NCBI GenBank assembly: GCA_030145205.1 | Contig: JAQYVZ010000011.1 | Coordinates: 20,518 to 84,517 of the forward strand | Direction of reading: 5' to 3' | Source: Desulfuromonadales bacterium | GTDB taxonomy: Bacteria; Desulfobacterota; Desulfuromonadia; Desulfuromonadales; BM103 | Length of the DNA: 64,000 nucleotides | In this document: positions 8,477 through 15,533 of the stretch, piece by piece | Layout of the letters: every line of letters starts with the position of its first letter | How positions within the stretch are numbered: position 1 is the first letter of the stretch | The notes under the pieces: model-generated | What the model was told of the DNA's origin: nothing | Seen by the model: the letters and a program-made list of their open reading frames with translations, nothing else | The model's database searches: none | Translations under genes and position numbers: made by a program

Positions 8477-8618
8477 GGCCGCTGATGTACGCTGATTTTC
8501 GCTGATAAATCAAAAGCTGAAAATCAGGTTTTCGAATTCAAAGTCTTTTAACAAAAAAACAGGATTGTTGTTGTTGACTTAGATTTTATCCGCGAAAATC
8601 AGCGTGCATCAGCGGCTA
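8477..8618. repeat. Dispersed palindromic element, copy A
   Basis: A roughly 142-bp element with terminal inverted repeats of about 30 bp: left end GCCGCTGATGTACGCTGATT, right end the complement of the same consensus. An A/T-rich core between the arms shares the words AAGTCTTT, AACAAAAA and TTGACTTAGATTT with a second copy at 40171-40312. No ORF lies inside. Partial arm-like words also occur just outside, near 8436-8448 and 8660-8676. This accounts for most of the 316-bp gap 8406-8721. It looks like a MITE-like or REP-like element. Confidence 0.85.
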
Positions 8619-8721
8619 AAAAAGATTTTGACTTTGACTAACCATCAGATTTGATCAGATTGTATCTGCGGCTAAACAAACTTAAGTTTTGCTTTTGACA
8701 TTGTTCATTTGAGGTGGATTT

Positions 8722-9210
8722 ATGAAAAGACTTTGGGCTCCCTGGCGGATGGAATATTTGCGGTCGATCGGTGCAGACGAGTGTGTTTTCTGTCTCGGTG
8801 ATGACCCGGCAGAGGATCGGTCACGGCTGGTGCTGTTTCGTGGCGAGCACAGTTTTATCATCATGAATCGATACCCTTATTCGAACGGTCACCTCATGGT
8901 GGCACCCTACCGACATCTGGCCGATCCGGCTGGATTGGCGCCGGAAGAGGCGCTGGAAATGCACCGGCTAACCATTGCCTGCCAGACGACGCTACGTTCC
9001 TGTTGCGGCGCCCAGGGGTTCAATCTCGGCATGAATATCGGCGAAGCGGCCGGGGCCGGCATTGCTGAACATATTCATCAGCACATTGTGCCACGTTGGT
9101 GCGGTGACACTAACTTTATGCCGATCTTCGCGGATGTGCGGGTCATTCCCGAGCACCTTGACGAAACCTGGCAGCAACTCAGCGAGTGCTTTGCACGGTT
9201 TTCGTTGTAA
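8722..9210 (+). CDS. HIT family nucleotide hydrolase/phosphorylase
   Basis: The 162-residue protein carries the histidine-triad motif His117-x-His119-x-His121 (EHIHQHIVPR), the nucleotidyl-transfer site of HIT enzymes acting on dinucleoside polyphosphates or nucleoside phosphoramidates. A Cys21-x2-Cys24 pair (CVFC) near the N-terminus and the opening MKRLWAPWRMEYL match the Ap4A-phosphorylase-like HIT subgroup that binds zinc there. It is cytoplasmic. The start is well set by GAGGTGG about 6 bases upstream. It is followed by the ExbB/ExbD pair but not obviously in one operon with it (a 140-bp gap). Confidence 0.9.
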   Translation: MKRLWAPWRMEYLRSIGADECVFCLGDDPAEDRSRLVLFRGEHSFIIMNRYPYSNGHLMVAPYRHLADPAGLAPEEALEMHRLTIACQTTLRSCCGAQGFNLGMNIGEAAGAGIAEHIHQHIVPRWCGDTNFMPIFADVRVIPEHLDETWQQLSECFARFSL

Positions 9211-9350
9211 TCTCTTCTTAAAGGCCCTAGAATTAATCCGTTTATTGATATGTCTGTTGATTGAAACACTGTGTAGTGTGAGCACAGGCTCGGTGATGGA
9301 TGTCGGCTCCTGTTTTGTGTCTCGCGCTGTGCGTCTCCAAGGTTGCTTTT

Positions 9351-9950
9351 ATGTGGGAATTATTTGTTAAGGGCGGTTATCTGATGTACCCGATCGCCCT
9401 CTGTTCGATTATCGCGCTCGCTATTTTTCTCGAACGTCTTTGGACCTATAATCGAGTGATCCGTGAGATTCGCTCCCTGGCTCATCGGGTTGAGCCGCTG
9501 GCGGCGAAGGACCGACTCGATGAGGCAACGACAGCTTGCCATCAATCTGAGACACCAATCGCTGCCATTTTTCTGTCAGCGTTGCGCGCTGCCGGCCGTT
9601 CCCGTGAGCAGGTCAAGGCGGTCGTCGAAGAGACTGGGCGTCGTGAAGCTGTGCCACTGCAGCGGTTTCTGCCTTTGCTGTCGACCATCGCTACCGTGGC
9701 TCCCTTGATGGGCCTGCTTGGTACGGTGCTCGGTATGATTCGCGCGTTCAACGTGATCGCCATGCAGGGGATGGGTACCCCGGCAACGCTTGGTGGTGGA
9801 ATCTCCGAGGCATTGATTACTACAGCCTCTGGCATGACAGTCGCTATTCCGGTCATTCTGGCTCATCGTTATCTGTCCGGTCGTCTCGAGCGTTTGGTCA
9901 TCGAGATGGAAGAATATTCTTTGCGTCTGGTTGATCTGCTGGGGGAGTAA
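9351..9950 (+). CDS. MotA/TolQ/ExbB proton channel protein
   Basis: The 199-residue inner-membrane protein would use proton motive force with the following ExbD/TolR-like protein to energise an outer-membrane or envelope process. It has helix 1 at about residues 12-31 (YPIALCSIIALAIFLERLW), a long cytoplasmic loop, and paired helices near 108-125 and 150-170 with the channel-family sequence VAPLMGLLGTVLGMIRAFN. I chose ATG 9351 over ATG 9300 because AAGG lies 8 bases upstream and the protein then starts MWELFVKGGYLMYPI, as usual for the family. No tonB, tolA, tolB or receptor is adjacent, so Ton versus Tol function is not decided. Confidence 0.9.
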   Translation: MWELFVKGGYLMYPIALCSIIALAIFLERLWTYNRVIREIRSLAHRVEPLAAKDRLDEATTACHQSETPIAAIFLSALRAAGRSREQVKAVVEETGRREAVPLQRFLPLLSTIATVAPLMGLLGTVLGMIRAFNVIAMQGMGTPATLGGGISEALITTASGMTVAIPVILAHRYLSGRLERLVIEMEEYSLRLVDLLGE

Positions 9951-10370
9951 ATGTCGTTTCTGCGCAAACAACCAGATGTGCCGCGCGTCGATCTGACGCC
10001 GATGGTTGACGTGGTTTTCCTGTTGTTGATCTTCTTCATGATCTCCACGACCTTCATCGAGACACCGGGACTTTCGATCAATCTGCCGGAATCTTCGGCA
10101 GAGGCGATTGACCGCGCGCCGGAGGAGTTGAAAATCTTTCTCTCCCGTGAGGGGGATATCTATTACGGTGAACGACTGCTGTCGCTCCGTGAATTCGAGG
10201 CGTTGCTCGACGAAGGCCGCGAAGTTGCTGACCGGACGACCTTCCTGCTGATGGCCGATGAGAAGTCCGAGCACGGCCAAGTCGTGACCCTGATGGATAT
10301 GGCCCGCGAGGCCGGCTACCTGAAGCTGGCAATTGCGACTGAACAGAAACCCTTAAAGGGTAAGGAATAG
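9951..10370 (+). CDS. ExbD/TolR biopolymer transport protein
   Basis: A 139-residue partner of the preceding channel protein, whose stop abuts this ATG (no gap). The single N-terminal transmembrane helix at about residues 14-35 contains the family's essential Asp in [19 protein letters not shown], which carries the proton. The remaining roughly 100 residues form the periplasmic ExbD domain ([21 protein letters not shown]). Immediate coupling implies fixed stoichiometry with ExbB. The phosphofructokinase gene begins 4 bp after its stop, so all three share a transcript although the third has no envelope role. Confidence 0.92.
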   Translation: MSFLRKQPDVPRVDLTPMVDVVFLLLIFFMISTTFIETPGLSINLPESSAEAIDRAPEELKIFLSREGDIYYGERLLSLREFEALLDEGREVADRTTFLLMADEKSEHGQVVTLMDMAREAGYLKLAIATEQKPLKGKE

Positions 10371-10374
10371 AGTG

Positions 10375-11463
10375 ATGAAACGAACCATAGCAATTCTCAC
10401 CGGCGGTGGCGACTGCCCTGGTTTGAATGCCGTCATTCGGGCGGTGGTGCGCAGTGCGGTGCTGCAGCATGACTGGCGGGTCATCGGCATCGAGGACGGT
10501 TTTGACGGTTTGGTTGGTACACCGCGTTGGCGCGAGCTTGACCCGGCCGCGGTGCGCGGAATTCTGCCGCGCGGCGGTACGATTCTGGGGACAAGCAATC
10601 GTGGCAATCCGCTCGCCTACCCGGTGACGAAAGATGGCGAATCCCGGCTTGTCGATGTGTCGGATGAAGTTGTCGAGAATTTTCACGCGCTTGGCGCCGA
10701 CGCCCTGATCGCGGTAGGCGGCGACGGGACCCTGAAAATCGCTCGCACCCTGCAGGACAAGGGGATGCCAATGGTCGGTATCCCCAAAACGATTGATAAC
10801 GATTTGCGCTGTACAGATGTGACCTTTGGTTATAATACGGCTGTCGGTGTCGTCACTGAAGCGCTCGATCGGCTGCATACAACAGCCGAAAGTCATCATC
10901 GTGTGATGGTCGTCGAAGTGATGGGGCGCGATGCTGGCTGGATCGCGCTGGAATCAGGGCTGGCCGGTTCGGCTGATGTGATTCTTCTCCCGGAAATTCC
11001 TTTTCAACTCGATGCCGTCTTCGGTTCAATTCAACGCCGCCGTGAGCATGGCAGTCGGTTCTCCATCATCGTCGTCTCTGAAGGGGCTTTCCCGGCCGAA
11101 GGGCAGAAAGTTGTCCAGTTAAGTGCCGAGGCGAATTTGGGCGTAGAACGACTCGGTGGCATCGGTCAGTTTGTTGCTGGAGAGATTTCTCAGCAGCTCG
11201 GTATCGAAACCCGGGTCGTGGTGTTGGGTCATGTGCAGCGTGGTGGGACTCCATCCCCCTTTGACCGTATTCTCGGTTCCCGTTTCGGGATCAGGGCCGT
11301 CGATCTGATTGCTGCTGAAAAGTATGGTCGCATGGTGGCCCTGCGCGGTCGTCAGGTGGTCGATGTGGAAATCAGCGACGCTGTCGACAGCTTGAACTTG
11401 GTTGACCCTGATGGTGAGCTGGCTGGCGCAGCGGAAGCTTTGGGTATTTGCCTCGGTCGATAA
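10375..11463 (+). CDS. pfkA: 6-phosphofructokinase (group III type)
   Basis: The 362-residue enzyme phosphorylates fructose 6-phosphate to the 1,6-bisphosphate in glycolysis. N-terminal ILTGGGDCPGLNAVIR binds the phosphoryl donor. GGDGT at 115-119 has Gly where PPi-dependent enzymes have Asp, which favours ATP. PKTIDND at 137-143 holds the catalytic Asp but has Lys where E. coli PfkA has Gly. The GGDGT plus PKTIDND combination is typical of the 'mixed-substrate' group III PFKs of actinomycetes and related enzymes. Fructose-phosphate contacts are seen in MGRDAGWIAL and PEIPF. I chose ATG 10375 over GTG 10372 because AAGGA lies 8 bases upstream. Donor specificity remains inferred. Confidence 0.9.
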   Translation: MKRTIAILTGGGDCPGLNAVIRAVVRSAVLQHDWRVIGIEDGFDGLVGTPRWRELDPAAVRGILPRGGTILGTSNRGNPLAYPVTKDGESRLVDVSDEVVENFHALGADALIAVGGDGTLKIARTLQDKGMPMVGIPKTIDNDLRCTDVTFGYNTAVGVVTEALDRLHTTAESHHRVMVVEVMGRDAGWIALESGLAGSADVILLPEIPFQLDAVFGSIQRRREHGSRFSIIVVSEGAFPAEGQKVVQLSAEANLGVERLGGIGQFVAGEISQQLGIETRVVVLGHVQRGGTPSPFDRILGSRFGIRAVDLIAAEKYGRMVALRGRQVVDVEISDAVDSLNLVDPDGELAGAAEALGICLGR

Positions 11464-11582
11464 ACGATCATTTCAGTGGATCGGGACAGTGAATTGGATA
11501 TTTTATGTTGTAAAAACGTACCTGCACGCAGACTCCTGGGAAAAGGTTTCTGTGAGCTCAATGCCGGATGATGGAGGGTTGT

Positions 11583-13604
11583 GTGAGTGATCTGACTGAA
11601 AATGTTGTGGGTGAGAACCGCGAGGGTGAAAAGCGCCGGGTCCTGATCTACACGATTGCAGGTATGGTCCTCGGTGTCATGGCGCCGCTGGGCTGGATTT
11701 TCTTGCATCTGATTCTATTCTGGAAGACGGGCGAAGGCCTGGTTGATCAGGTGGTTGATGATATTGTCCGCACCCCGCAACAGGTGGCTCTTTACCTCTA
11801 CATGTGTCTTGGTACCGCTGGTGTTCTCGGGTTCTTCGGTTTTTTCATCGGTCGTTCCACACAGCAAATTCTCAATCGAGCGCGCAAGCTCGACCAGTTG
11901 AATCATGAGATCGACGAACAAAAAGCAGTTTTTGAGCGACGTTTTTGTGATCTTGACGGCAGCATCAAGAATTTCCACACGATCAATACCGACCTGCAAA
12001 AATCGATCGATCGTGACGAGGTGATTCGGCTAGCGGCCAACGGTCTCCATGAAGTCATCGGTTTCGACCGTGTCAATATCCTGATGATCGATGAGGCGAG
12101 GACGAAGATGACCTTCGCTGTTAGTCGGGGCGTGAAGGTCGAGGTGTCTGAGGGAGGCGTGTTCCTGCCGATGGATGAGCGGTCTGGCTGCATCTTCAAA
12201 GCCGTGCGCGACCGTCAGGTGATCCTGGTTGAGGATCTTCGTAATATGCCAAAGGATTACCGTTTGCAGCCGCCGTTCGACACCATCCCGCAAATCCGCT
12301 CGCGCAGTTTTATTCTCTGTCCGATTGTGGTGCGCGACACTGCGATCGGATTACTGGCGGTCGACAATAAGTACAAGCACAGACCGCTGGATGATACCGA
12401 TGCTGATACCGTCAAACTGTTCGCTGACCAGGTGTCGGCGTCGCTGACCAAGATCAACCTGCTCGAGATGATGGGTGGACTGACAGGGCAGCTGGATCAG
12501 ACCTTCAGCGACTTCCTGCGTTACCGGGACGAACATGCCAATCTGATCCAGTCGTTGCTGGATGAGGCCCGGTCTACCAGCAATGCGACCTCCGATATCT
12601 CCGGTGGCGCCGGGGTGATCCAGGAGGCGGTCGAGGCGACTCTCTCTTCGGTCGGCCAGATTTCAGTATCGATTGACCAAGTATCCGGCAGCCTGAATCT
12701 TCTCAATGATTTCATCGAAAAATCGGTCTCGTCGATGACCGAGATTCGCTATACGGTCAATGCCGTTGAGGAGAGCGGCGAGCGCTCCTATGCCATGTCG
12801 GAGGCCGTTAAGGTCAAGGCGGAAGATGGTGTCAATGCGGTGAGCCAGGTTCTTGACGGTATGCAGGGGATTGAAAGTTCGGTCGTTCAGGCCGAAGAGG
12901 TAATTTCACGGCTGTCCGGCAAAAGCGCTGAGATCGGCAATATTACCTCGGTCATCACCGACATCACCCAGAAAACGAGCCTGCTGGCACTGAATGCAGC
13001 AATCATCGCTTCCCAGGCCGGCGAACATGGACGCTCCTTCGCGGTGGTCGCCGACGAAATTCGCGCCCTGGCTCAGGAATCTGCGACGTCAACCGAAGAG
13101 ATCAACCGCATTATTGAAGAGATTCAGACTTTTGTTAAAACCAGCGTGGATCATATCGGTTCTACGCGCCAGATGGTTGATGACAGTGTCGAGCAAGGTA
13201 AGGTGATGGCTGATTCCCTCCAGCAGATTTTTGACAGTTCCGTGTCGGCGATGGAGATGTCTAACGATATCCGCAAGTCGAATGAGGAAATCTCAGGGGC
13301 GATCGACTCGGTGACCCGCTCGATCGAGGAACTGAACGAGATGTCGACTCAGGCATCGAATGCGTCGCGCGAAGAGTCCCAGGGCGCCAAGAGCATTGTC
13401 ATTGCGGTTGAAAATGTCAAATCAATGACTGAAGATATGGTCGCTGCGACCCATAAGCAGGTAGAGAGTACCCGGCAGATCGATACGGCTGTGGATCGGG
13501 TCGCCGACCTTGCCAACCGGATTTTCGACGAAATGGATGAGCGCCGGGTGGGGAGTCGCGAGGTCATCGACGATCTGCAGCGGGTCCAGCGAGGTGAAGC
13601 GTAG
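11583..13604 (+). CDS. Methyl-accepting chemotaxis protein with cytoplasmic GAF domain
   Basis: A roughly 673-residue chemoreceptor. Two hydrophobic segments lie at about residues 20-42 and 68-92, with only about 25 residues between them, so there is no periplasmic sensor domain. A GAF domain follows at about 140-290 (NILMIDEARTKMTF, GCIFKAVRDRQVILVED, PIVVRDTAIGLLAVDNK), then the long coiled-coil signalling region. The kinase-contact hairpin reads LLALNAAIIASQAGEHGRSF. It probably senses an intracellular small molecule or redox cue through GAF and feeds CheA/CheW encoded elsewhere. The start is uncertain: GTG 11583 has GGAGGG just upstream, while ATG 11568 would add five residues. Confidence 0.9.
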   Translation: MSDLTENVVGENREGEKRRVLIYTIAGMVLGVMAPLGWIFLHLILFWKTGEGLVDQVVDDIVRTPQQVALYLYMCLGTAGVLGFFGFFIGRSTQQILNRARKLDQLNHEIDEQKAVFERRFCDLDGSIKNFHTINTDLQKSIDRDEVIRLAANGLHEVIGFDRVNILMIDEARTKMTFAVSRGVKVEVSEGGVFLPMDERSGCIFKAVRDRQVILVEDLRNMPKDYRLQPPFDTIPQIRSRSFILCPIVVRDTAIGLLAVDNKYKHRPLDDTDADTVKLFADQVSASLTKINLLEMMGGLTGQLDQTFSDFLRYRDEHANLIQSLLDEARSTSNATSDISGGAGVIQEAVEATLSSVGQISVSIDQVSGSLNLLNDFIEKSVSSMTEIRYTVNAVEESGERSYAMSEAVKVKAEDGVNAVSQVLDGMQGIESSVVQAEEVISRLSGKSAEIGNITSVITDITQKTSLLALNAAIIASQAGEHGRSFAVVADEIRALAQESATSTEEINRIIEEIQTFVKTSVDHIGSTRQMVDDSVEQGKVMADSLQQIFDSSVSAMEMSNDIRKSNEEISGAIDSVTRSIEELNEMSTQASNASREESQGAKSIVIAVENVKSMTEDMVAATHKQVESTRQIDTAVDRVADLANRIFDEMDERRVGSREVIDDLQRVQRGEA

Positions 13605-13633
13605 GAGAACATTGAAAATTCACCAGAGACAAC

Positions 13634-13677
13634 AGCAATAAAAAACGGCCCGTGAAGCAGGGCCGTTTTTTATTGCT
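13634..13677. terminator. Bidirectional terminator
   Basis: A perfect 18-bp inverted repeat whose arms end in ACGGCCC / GGGCCGT, with an 8-base loop and flanking A and T tracts. It sits between the convergent chemoreceptor and CDF transporter genes. Confidence 0.93.
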
Positions 13678-13704
13678 ACAGGCTATATGTCGATAAACGT
13701 GTCT

Positions 13705-14667
13705 TCAGTCTCCAGTTTTTTCTGGCTTCAGCCACGTATGGTCTTCATCCCGGGCAGGACGAATCGCCTGGGTCGGACAGACATCGCGGCCTGGGCAATC
13801 GTGCCGGCGGCAAGGCTCCACGTGGATCGTGACGTCAGTGCCGCTGATCCGGTCGGCAATTTTTTCTTCCAGATGTTCGGTGATTTGGTGTGCCTCTTCA
13901 ACGGAGAGGTGCTTGCAGACGGTCATGTGAAAATCGATCAGCTTCTGTGAACCAGCGCGCCGCGTGCGCAGGTTGTGGTAGCCAAACAGCTCGTGTTTAT
14001 GATCGGCAATCAGTTGTTCGATCTGGTTCTGAATGTCGGCCGGGAGCTGCTCGTCGAGGATATCTCCCAGACCTTTTCGGAGCAGTTTGACGGCCTCGAT
14101 AATAATGTAGATGGCGACCAGGAGCGACATGGCCGGATCGATCCAGGCGATGTCGGTCAGGGTCAGAATGATCAGCCCGGCCAGCAGGGCGAGGTTGGTG
14201 TAGACATCCATTGCAAAGTGCAGGGAATCAGCTTCCAGAGCGGAAGAATCGGTCTGTTTGGCGACCCGCTTCAGGTAACGGCTGATCAGCCAGGAGGCGA
14301 CCAGACTGACTGTCATGACGGCGATACCGCCGACAGGTTTCGCCACTTGGGCACCCTGCATGATTCGCTGCACGGCTTCGTAGATGATCCAGCCGCCGGA
14401 ACCGGCAATGACCAGGGCCTGGAACAGGGTCGCCAGAGTTTCGAACTTGCCATGGCCGTAAGGGTGTTTATCATCTGCCGGTTGTTCGGCGTGGTGGATC
14501 GCGGCAAAGTTCACCCCGGACATCAGGATGTCGAGCAAGGAATCGACCGCAGAGGTCAGAACGGCAAGGCTGCCGGTCAGCAAGCCGGCCACCAGCTTGA
14601 GCAACGCCAGGGAGACGGCGGTCAGTACCGAAAAACGGGCTGCGGTAATTTTGGCTGAAGCAGGCAT
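13705..14667 (-). CDS. Cation diffusion facilitator, FieF-like
   Basis: The 320-residue inner-membrane metal/proton antiporter exports divalent cations such as Fe(II) or Zn(II). It has six predicted helices in residues 10-205 and a C-terminal cytoplasmic domain. The transport site is Asp-x3-Asp in helix 2 (SAVDSLLDI) and His-x3-Asp in helix 5 (LHFAMDV), the pattern of E. coli FieF. HHAEQPADDKHPYGHGKFE after helix 2 is the usual His-rich loop. An extra C-terminal tail of about 30 residues carries three Cys in a CRRHDCPGRDVC context that is not standard for FieF and could bind metal. It is monocistronic. Metal specificity is inferred. Confidence 0.92.
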   Translation of the reverse strand: MPASAKITAARFSVLTAVSLALLKLVAGLLTGSLAVLTSAVDSLLDILMSGVNFAAIHHAEQPADDKHPYGHGKFETLATLFQALVIAGSGGWIIYEAVQRIMQGAQVAKPVGGIAVMTVSLVASWLISRYLKRVAKQTDSSALEADSLHFAMDVYTNLALLAGLIILTLTDIAWIDPAMSLLVAIYIIIEAVKLLRKGLGDILDEQLPADIQNQIEQLIADHKHELFGYHNLRTRRAGSQKLIDFHMTVCKHLSVEEAHQITEHLEEKIADRISGTDVTIHVEPCRRHDCPGRDVCPTQAIRPARDEDHTWLKPEKTGD

Positions 14668-14765
14668 ATCGTAACCGGTGCATGATTAATGTCTGAAATC
14701 GAAACTGACCAACCTCGATAGAGCAGCACAGTGCGAGGTCTGGCTGGTTGCTTGCTTGCTGCAGA

Positions 14766-15275
14766 TCAGAGAGGAACTTCGTCCCGCCAGGCGAGAAACC
14801 CGTCGCCTTCGATCGCCCAGAAATCTTCAATCCGCTGTTGGTAGAAGTCGCGCTCTGCACAACAGGTCCGAATGATGTCCGCCTGTTCGGAGGTTACCAG
14901 GTCATGGCTGGCGAGGAAGCTGTAGAAGGCCGCAACTCCGTCGAGAATCAGGGCGAGCTCACCGATATTTGGCTCGAGGTTTTTAACAATATACCAGTGT
15001 CCCGCAAAGCGGCGCACATGGCTGCCGTCCAGCTGTAGCAGGTTGTCGCGACATTCGGCAATGACAAATTCGCGCAGAAAATAATCGATGCCGTGACAGA
15101 AGCGGCCGATATCAGCGGGTTCCAGGTCGGTCTGCTGTGTCATGATCGAGAAAAACGTGCGTATCATGGTGATACAGAGCGCGTCGACCCGCATTTCGTC
15201 ATCCAGAGAGGTGATGTCAAATTGCTCAGGGGTTACGCGGCTCAGATCGAGTGGATTTTGCGGGGTTTCAGTCAT
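14766..15275 (-). CDS. Hypothetical cytoplasmic protein
   Basis: I do not recognise this 169-residue protein. It looks helical and soluble, with aromatic and Cys residues (FCHGIDYFLREFVIAECRDN, TCCAERDFYQQRIEDFW) but no clear metal or nucleotide motif. The ATG at 15275 (MTETPQNPLDLS) is preferred because GGAG lies about 10 bases upstream. A longer ATG start would read through sequence with unlikely residue use. It is divergent from mutS across a 258-bp gap that carries the putative leader element at 15366-15447, and it precedes the CDF gene on the same strand with a 98-bp gap. Confidence 0.65.
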   Translation of the reverse strand: MTETPQNPLDLSRVTPEQFDITSLDDEMRVDALCITMIRTFFSIMTQQTDLEPADIGRFCHGIDYFLREFVIAECRDNLLQLDGSHVRRFAGHWYIVKNLEPNIGELALILDGVAAFYSFLASHDLVTSEQADIIRTCCAERDFYQQRIEDFWAIEGDGFLAWRDEVPL

Positions 15276-15365
15276 GAACGGCGGTCTCCATCTTATGGGG
15301 ATGCAATCCACACTAAGATAATCGACTGTTCCGTGTGATGCAACCGGCAAACAGCGGTTTGTCTA

Positions 15366-15447
15366 TTTACAGATTTAGGGTCATTTTGTTAACATAACAT
15401 CTGTAAAGAGTGCTTTTGGTACGGCCCTGCAACAGGGTCGTTTTTTT
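15366..15447 (+). promoter_or_regulatory. Promoter-like/inverted-repeat region ahead of mutS (possible leader or small RNA)
   Basis: TTTACA at 15366-15371, an 18-bp spacer and TAACAT at 15390-15395 resemble a sigma70 promoter. The same region is bounded by a perfect 9-bp inverted repeat, TTTACAGAT (15366-15374) and ATCTGTAAA (15399-15407). A terminator (15421-15447) follows within about 20 bases of the right arm. Transcripts from here would be about 40-50 nt unless they read through into mutS. Confidence 0.4.
15421..15447 (+). terminator. Intrinsic terminator or attenuator upstream of mutS
   Basis: ACGGCCCTG / CAGGGTCGT stem (15421-15429, 15433-15441; one G-T pair) with a 3-base loop and a run of seven T residues. 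No plus-strand gene ends before it, so it must act on a leader or small RNA. Confidence 0.8.
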
Positions 15448-15533
15448 AGAAGCAAAACCGGCTGCGCGATATGGGACTCTGCTGTTTTGTGACGCGCGTC
15501 CTGAACCCCGAGCCACGTACCTGATTGAGATCT

